Source of the DNA: J038 sp034437535
Lineage (GTDB): Bacteria; Chloroflexota; Anaerolineae; Aggregatilineales; Phototrophicaceae
DNA length: 64,000 bases
Direction of reading: 5' to 3'
Assembly (NCBI GenBank): GCA_034437535.1
Contig: DAOTTZ010000029.1
Span: 6,367-70,366, forward strand
Positions 59,646-64,000 of this stretch are shown here, piece after piece. The stretch's first letter is position 1. Every line of letters starts with the position of its first letter. Below the pieces are notes generated by a model. The model made no database searches. It saw only the letters and a list, made by a program, of their open reading frames with translations, and had not been told where the DNA came from. A program made the translations under genes and the position numbers.

Positions 59646-60722
59646 TCAGGATTGTTGACTCTGGCGTGATCCTAATATGACATCCACCGTCTGGTAGGTT
59701 CCATCCCGGTAGACGGTCAGTTGGAGGATGTCGCCGGGGGCGGTATTGGCCGCCAGGTAACTCACCAGCGCATCAAAGCCGGTAATGGGCACGGTATTGA
59801 TCGCGGTAATGACATCAACCGCTGTCTCGGTATCAGGTCGCAGGCCGCCCTGGTCTGCCGGGCCACCCGCCGCCACACTGGTAACCACCACCCCACGCAG
59901 ATCAAACGGCAGGCCATAGGTTTCGATGGTATCAATGTCTACATCCGTCCCGTTAATGCCCAGATAACTGTAATCCACAAAGCCGACTTCGATCAATTCA
60001 CGGGCGACCCGCACCACCAGGTTGCTGGGCAGGGCCAAGCCCACCCCGGCGTTACGCGGCTGGTCGTTGATGATCTGCGCGTTCATACCTATGACCCGGC
60101 CCTGACTATCCAGCAGAGGGCCGCCACTGCTCCCTGGGTTGATGGCGGCGTCAGTCTGGATCACCGCGCCGACTTCATAATTGGTAAAGCCCTGAAGTGT
60201 GCGATCCAACGCGCTGATAATGCCGCTGGTCAACGTCCAGTTCTGGCCGAAGGGATTGCCGATGGTGAGCGTGATCTGCCCGACCTGTAACATCGCAGAA
60301 TCAGCAAATGTCACCGGGGTCAACCGATCCATCGGCAGGTCAACCCGCAGGACGGCAATATCGGAAGCGGCATCAAATGCTTGAAGCTCTGCCCGCAGGG
60401 TCATGCCATCGTAAAAGTTGACGATAACACGGTCGCTATTTTCCACGACGTGATAATTGGTGAGGATGTGTCCCGCTTGATCGACCACAAAGCCGGTGCC
60501 GGTGCTCCAGGGTTGCCAGCTCCCCCCGCGCAGTTGATCGGCGGTGATGGCGACCACCGACGGCGCGACCGTCTCGTAGACGCGGGTATAGGCCGTTTCC
60601 AGGTCGGTGATGGTGTCAATCTGGGCGGTGGTGGGGATGGGGGCTGGCAAGAGTGCCCCGCCGAGCAAAAATGCACCGATCAACAACAGGCCGCTCAAAG
60701 TCGTTTGCATCCAGTTTCGCAT
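59646..60722 (-). CDS. HtrA/DegP-type trypsin-like serine protease with PDZ domain
   Basis: 358 residues from MRNWMQTTLSG, with AGAGGA eight bases upstream. An N-terminal membrane anchor or signal (9-27). Triad His91 (TNYHVVEN), Asp121 (SDIAVLR) and Ser199 (NPGSSGGPL). One PDZ domain at about 265-350 (GVVVTSVAAGGPADQGGL). Such proteases handle misfolded proteins outside the membrane. The gene is monocistronic, leftward. Confidence 0.94.
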   Translation of the reverse strand: MRNWMQTTLSGLLLIGAFLLGGALLPAPIPTTAQIDTITDLETAYTRVYETVAPSVVAITADQLRGGSWQPWSTGTGFVVDQAGHILTNYHVVENSDRVIVNFYDGMTLRAELQAFDAASDIAVLRVDLPMDRLTPVTFADSAMLQVGQITLTIGNPFGQNWTLTSGIISALDRTLQGFTNYEVGAVIQTDAAINPGSSGGPLLDSQGRVIGMNAQIINDQPRNAGVGLALPSNLVVRVARELIEVGFVDYSYLGINGTDVDIDTIETYGLPFDLRGVVVTSVAAGGPADQGGLRPDTETAVDVITAINTVPITGFDALVSYLAANTAPGDILQLTVYRDGTYQTVDVILGSRQSQQS

Positions 60723-60807
60723 GGGTCGTGATCCTCTGTCTTGTGGTGGGTTCCGCCTGGAATCATAGCACGCGACCGGCACCGTGTACCGTAAAAAAGC
60801 TTTTAGA

Positions 60808-61566
60808 TTAACCGCGTTTGGATTGCTCCCAGGTACGCCGGGTCAACCAGTGTCCCATCCAGGCGGCATACCGTGAGACAAAATAGACCAGGTAAGATCG
60901 CCAATCCGGGAAGATCATAAATTGCTGGCGTTTCAGCCCGCGCTCGATGGTCTGCGCGATGTCATCCGCCGTGTAGACCTTGAGGAACGGCGACTGTGCA
61001 TTGGTCAGGCTGGCGTGCTGGCGATTTTCGGCGGATAGCATCGGTGTATCGACCAGATTCGGCACGACAACGCCGATATGCACACCACTGCCGGCCAGTT
61101 CCACGCGCAAACCCTGGGCCACGTTCAAGACGGCGGCCTTGCTAGCGGCATAACTGGCAAATTCCGGGATGCCGTAAAAGCCCGATACCGACGCGATCAA
61201 GATCAACGATCCTTTAGACTGGCGCAGATAGGGCAAGACGGCATGGGCCATATGCAGGGTGCCAGTCAGGTTGACGTCAATCGTCCGGGCGTGGGTGGCC
61301 GGGGCGGTCGCTTCGAACAAGCCGGTATGCAAGATGCCAGCACAATGAATGACTGCATCCAGCGTGTTGACTGCCGCCAGCGCAGTCTTGATCTGGTCAT
61401 AGCGGGTGCAATCCACCAGCGCAGAATCTACCCCCAGGGTTTGTGCCGCCGCCTTCAGGGCGGTTTCGTCAATATCCCACAGGATGAGATCAACACCGGC
61501 TTGCTTCAGGCGGTGGGCGGTCGCCAGCCCGATCCCGCTGGCTCCGCCGGTAATCAGGACGCGCAT
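60808..61566 (-). CDS. Short-chain dehydrogenase/reductase
   Basis: 252 residues with TGGASGIG (cofactor loop, about 6-13), the Asp after strand 2 (LILWDID, favouring NAD), HCAG, Ser in LIASVSGFYG, and the YxxxK in YAASK. The C-terminus has an aromatic-rich helix (WRSYLVYFVSRYAAWMGHWL) that may bind a membrane or a lipid substrate. It overlaps the preceding GNAT gene by 13 bases. Confidence 0.92.
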   Translation of the reverse strand: MRVLITGGASGIGLATAHRLKQAGVDLILWDIDETALKAAAQTLGVDSALVDCTRYDQIKTALAAVNTLDAVIHCAGILHTGLFEATAPATHARTIDVNLTGTLHMAHAVLPYLRQSKGSLILIASVSGFYGIPEFASYAASKAAVLNVAQGLRVELAGSGVHIGVVVPNLVDTPMLSAENRQHASLTNAQSPFLKVYTADDIAQTIERGLKRQQFMIFPDWRSYLVYFVSRYAAWMGHWLTRRTWEQSKRG

Positions 61567-62063
61567 GAGTGTATCTCCAGCAATAGATATTGGATGGTCT
61601 TAGGTGGGTCATCCGGCGTCTGGATGCGGTGGGCCGGCTGGAAGCCCAACCGACGATACAGGGCAAGTGCCCGTGTGTTTTCGATCTCCGCGCCGATCTC
61701 CACCCGGCGGGCTTGCATTTCGCGGGCGGCCCGCACCAGATATTGGATCATGGCGGTGCCGATGCCCTGGTCACGCTGGGCCGGGGCGACGATTAAATCA
61801 CTGATTTCCGCCGCCCGTAGCCAGAGCGTCAACTGCCCATAAGCCTGCAAAGTTGTCTGATGGTCTGTGTTACCCATCACCACGATCCCTAACCCACGTC
61901 CCTGCAATGCCTGTTGCCTTGCTCGACTGACCATCGTGTAAACCCAGCGCGATGGCTTATCCGGCCAGCAGGTCGCTTGCAACGATGTGACATCATGCAG
62001 GCGCACCGGGCGGATCTTGACCATCGGGTCGGGATGACTCAGGGCAGGGGGGATCGTCATCAT
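61554..62063 (-). CDS. GNAT-family N-acetyltransferase
   Basis: 169 residues. Motif A is LIVAPAQRDQGIGTAMIQYLV (acetyl-CoA loop Gln-x-x-Gly-Ile-Gly) and motif B is ENTRALALYRRLGFQPA. An alternative Met at residue 2. The substrate is unknown. It starts two bases after the stop of the membrane protein gene and overlaps the SDR gene, so the three are one transcription unit. Confidence 0.85.
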   Translation of the reverse strand: MMTIPPALSHPDPMVKIRPVRLHDVTSLQATCWPDKPSRWVYTMVSRARQQALQGRGLGIVVMGNTDHQTTLQAYGQLTLWLRAAEISDLIVAPAQRDQGIGTAMIQYLVRAAREMQARRVEIGAEIENTRALALYRRLGFQPAHRIQTPDDPPKTIQYLLLEIHSCAS

Positions 62064-62065
62064 GG

Positions 62066-63082
62066 TCAGGTGGTGGGGCTGGCGTCGCTCTCACCCAGGG
62101 CGATGGCGAAGACCGCGCCAAACATCGCACCGTAGATCAACCCGCCGATTAGCCCGGTGAGGAAATCCGGCAGATCTAACCCGGCACTGAACAAGAAGAA
62201 GATACGTGTGCCACCAGCCGAGAACATAATCAGCGTGATTGCCAGCAAAATAAACAAATTACGATTCAAGCGTGGTTCACCCTGCGCGGACGCGATACGG
62301 CTACCATTGGAGAAGACATAGGCCAGCCCAACAGCGTAGATCAACCGTATGATCCATTCTAAAAATTGACTGTCAAACGCGGTAAACGAGCCGATCCCTC
62401 TCAACCCCAGGATGCCCGCGATCAGCGTGACGACCACCGGGATACCGATAAAGGCGAACAGCGTGTTGCGCGGCATCTTGGGATAAGCAATTGAGAGGCC
62501 AATCGCCAGCCCATAAAACACCACCGCCGTCAAGATCGCGGCGATAATGCCATACACAAAGTCACTATCCAGTTCGAGGATGATCTCGACGGTAAAGGCG
62601 ACCGCGAACAGGATCGCGCCGAGTGCGCTCAACCCGCCCAAGGTGCCCAGGCGGTCAAACAGATTGGTTTTGAGTGCGTCCATCACCGGCGGGGCCATCG
62701 GGATCTTGTAATCGGTGGCCGAGCGGTCGTTATCCGGTGTAGGGGGAATACTTTCGTTACTCATGACTGCATCTCCTTCTGTCGTTCGATCAAGGTTTTG
62801 CAGGCGGTCGAGCCACTTCTGCGCGGTTTCATTGTGTGGGAGGCCGCGTAAAATACGGATGGCCTCATCATAACGTTGGGTGTCGATGTAAGCTTTCGCT
62901 TGCTCTAACTGGGATTCTTCGCTGTTTTGCCCGGCTTCCGGGAAGCGTTGATCCAGTTGTTTAAGCCACTTCTGTGCTTTCGGGTTATCTGGCATGGTTA
63001 CAAGAATGCGGCGTGCCTGCTGGTACTTCTGCTGATTTACAAGTTGCTTCGCTTCTTCTAGACGAGTAGCATCGTCGGACAT
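62066..63082 (-). CDS. Polytopic membrane protein with two TPR-like repeats, 338 aa
   Basis: Start at MSDDATRLEEAKQLV with GAGGAAAAG seven bases upstream. Two units of about 40 residues at the N-terminus: AKQLVNQQKYQQARRILVTMPDNPKAQKWLKQL and AKAYIDTQRYDEAIRILRGLPHNETAQKWLDRL, each split in two short helices. A linker is followed by about six membrane helices from residue 150. The same repeat unit appears once in the 194-aa protein at 51252. The function is unknown. Confidence 0.75.
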   Translation of the reverse strand: MSDDATRLEEAKQLVNQQKYQQARRILVTMPDNPKAQKWLKQLDQRFPEAGQNSEESQLEQAKAYIDTQRYDEAIRILRGLPHNETAQKWLDRLQNLDRTTEGDAVMSNESIPPTPDNDRSATDYKIPMAPPVMDALKTNLFDRLGTLGGLSALGAILFAVAFTVEIILELDSDFVYGIIAAILTAVVFYGLAIGLSIAYPKMPRNTLFAFIGIPVVVTLIAGILGLRGIGSFTAFDSQFLEWIIRLIYAVGLAYVFSNGSRIASAQGEPRLNRNLFILLAITLIMFSAGGTRIFFLFSAGLDLPDFLTGLIGGLIYGAMFGAVFAIALGESDASPTT

Positions 63083-63219
63083 AAGACTTTTCCTCATACA
63101 ATCGAGCAAAGGCAATTTTGAGTGTAGCACAAATCCCAATTTCTGCTGAAAAATAGCTGTGCAAGGGGTCAGTTTACAGTAGAATGGATAATAGACCAAC
63201 CAATCATTAGAGGCCGCTG

Positions 63220-63878
63220 ATGAGTTTGCAACGTCGTATTATTTTATCTGTCACCGCGCTGGTTCTGGTGGCCGTCATCCCGTTGACCTTGCTTTCCGCC
63301 ATTACCGTTCGCCAATCTTTGCTTGACCAACGTGAGCGTGACGGTATTTTGCTGGCGGATCTCGTCGCGCAGAGTGCCAGTTTCATCCAGGAGATCCCGT
63401 CAGATGTCGAGACCGTGCTGGAAGAGCAGATGATCGTCCAGGCACGGGTGGCGGCTTACATGGTGGCCTATGCCGAACAAGCCGGCCTAATGCCCGACCA
63501 GATCAACACGGCCCTACGGCGCATCGTGGATACATCGGTTATCGATGAATTCTGGATCACCGATGACTCCGGGGAGGCTTACCTGCGCTCTGATGAATTC
63601 TTTGAGTTCACCTTCAGCCCATCTGCGGAAGAACAACCCCAGGCGTATATCTTCTGGCCGTTGCTGGATGGCGAGACCGATGTCGTCGTCCAGGAAGCCC
63701 GCACCCGCGAAGTCGATGACCAGCGGTTTAAGTACGTCGGCGTCTCCGGGGTGGATCAACCGCGCATCGTGCAGGTGGGGTATAACGCCAGTATCTTAGA
63801 CGAGATCGAGGAACGACTGGGCCTGCCACGCCTGATCGAACGCATCTTCAGTTCAGATCTAGATTTCGCGTCAATTAG
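63220..63878 (+). pseudogene. Sensor-like membrane protein gene interrupted by an IS
   Basis: An N-terminal membrane helix (about 7-30) followed by an extracytoplasmic domain with a cache-like layout (DEFWITDDSGEAYLRSDEF, and EVDDQRFKYVGVSG). The native frame is followed to about 63878. Then it runs into what looks like the left end of an IS and stops after a few foreign codons at 63900. The lost C-terminus would have carried an output domain (kinase, cyclase or chemoreceptor). Whether the remaining fragment is made is unknown. Confidence 0.65.
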
Positions 63879-64000
63879 TGGACAAAAAGGGCGTTGTTGA
63901 ATGAACAGGGAAAAACGGGTAAACTGGGCACAGGGCAGACAAGAAGGAAAAGTCGATGAGCAAGAAAGCCGTTTACCGTCCGCGTAACTGGAAAGCCTAT
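63879..64000 (+). mobile_element. Left end of an IS5-family-like insertion sequence
   Basis: The sequence after TTAG (63875-63878), a YTAR-type site, begins TGGACAAAAAGGGCG and leads to a transposase start. The right end lies outside the window, so the repeat ends and target duplication cannot be checked. Confidence 0.6.
63956..64000 (+). CDS. Transposase, IS5-family-like, N-terminal 15 residues
   Basis: ATG at 63956 after AAGGA, then MSKKAVYRPRNWKAY to the window edge. The phrase with Tyr-Arg-x-Arg-Asn-Trp is the usual start of IS5-type (DDE) transposases. The rest is outside the window. Confidence 0.65.
   Translation, partial: MSKKAVYRPRNWKAY

Noticed and set aside
61078..61842. 254-codon plus-strand frame opposite the SDR and GNAT genes
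   Set aside because: Antisense shadow; both minus-strand genes have clear family motifs.
1..64000. CRISPR array, rRNA operon or prophage
   Set aside because: No evenly spaced direct repeats, no rRNA-like stretches and no phage structural genes were seen.

Overview
The window is GC-rich, gene-dense bacterial chromosome. The best fit is Chloroflexota, probably an Anaerolineae-like lineage. The reasons are a bacterial Elp3, a class III fructose-1,6-bisphosphatase, a PknB-like kinase with an extracytoplasmic domain, many secreted or lipoprotein-type proteins with SH3, VIT/VWA, NHL and HEAT modules, and several tandem families of unknown function. No rRNA, phage or CRISPR array is present, so the assignment is an inference from gene content.

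Layout. 1-4.5 kb: a TPR membrane protein (3' end outside the window) divergent from a five-gene coupled operon (two tandem receivers, a 398-aa unknown, a Uma2 nuclease, a membrane protein). 4.5-7.6 kb: leftward FAD oxidoreductase, glyoxalase-like protein, methyltransferase and L28. 7.7-13.6 kb: orphan peptide-binding protein, macrodomain protein, receiver-PAS-adenylate cyclase and a solo SdhA-type flavoprotein. 13.8-16.9 kb: small unknown genes, including a decayed SPFH gene and a tandem paralogue pair. 17-28.8 kb: mainly rightward VIT/VWA protein, NIF3-like protein, Ser/Thr kinase, M28 lipoprotein peptidase, GNAT, HEAT protein and a membrane-anchored molybdopterin oxidoreductase, interrupted by leftward SDR, membrane-protein and M19 dipeptidase genes. 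28.9-34.5 kb: S10 carboxypeptidase, MsrA, NfeD-flotillin and a cysteine synthase. 34.6-45.8 kb: secreted and cell-surface genes (SGNH hydrolase, GT-C-like protein, SH3 protein, FGE-like lipoprotein, sugar dehydrogenase, HEFQH protease). 45.9-51.8 kb: tRNA-Arg, FBPase III, a palindromic miniature element, MoxR and Elp3. 51.9-56 kb: a Trm9-like methyltransferase and a coupled run of small unknown genes. 56-63 kb: prmC-prfA, dprA, HtrA, SDR, GNAT and a membrane protein. At the right edge an IS5-type element interrupts a sensor-like gene.

The most striking discovery is upstream of the cysteine synthase gene (33294-33572). A consensus promoter is followed by a strong Shine-Dalgarno site, a 19-codon ORF carrying the run Cys-Cys-Thr-Cys, and two mutually exclusive RNA folds. 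One fold is a long hairpin ending in a U-tract. The arrangement is that of a trp-type transcription attenuator that senses charged Cys-tRNA.

A second functional link is Elp3 (forming cm5U at tRNA position 34) close to a methyltransferase with Trm9 signature segments. Together they could make a methyl-ester wobble uridine in a bacterium. Other points of interest are a probable non-ATG start for the Uma2 gene, the SPFH remnant, the miniature inverted-repeat element and several orphan components (binding protein without permeases, SdhA without SdhB/C, macrodomain without DarT, MoxR without a VWA partner).
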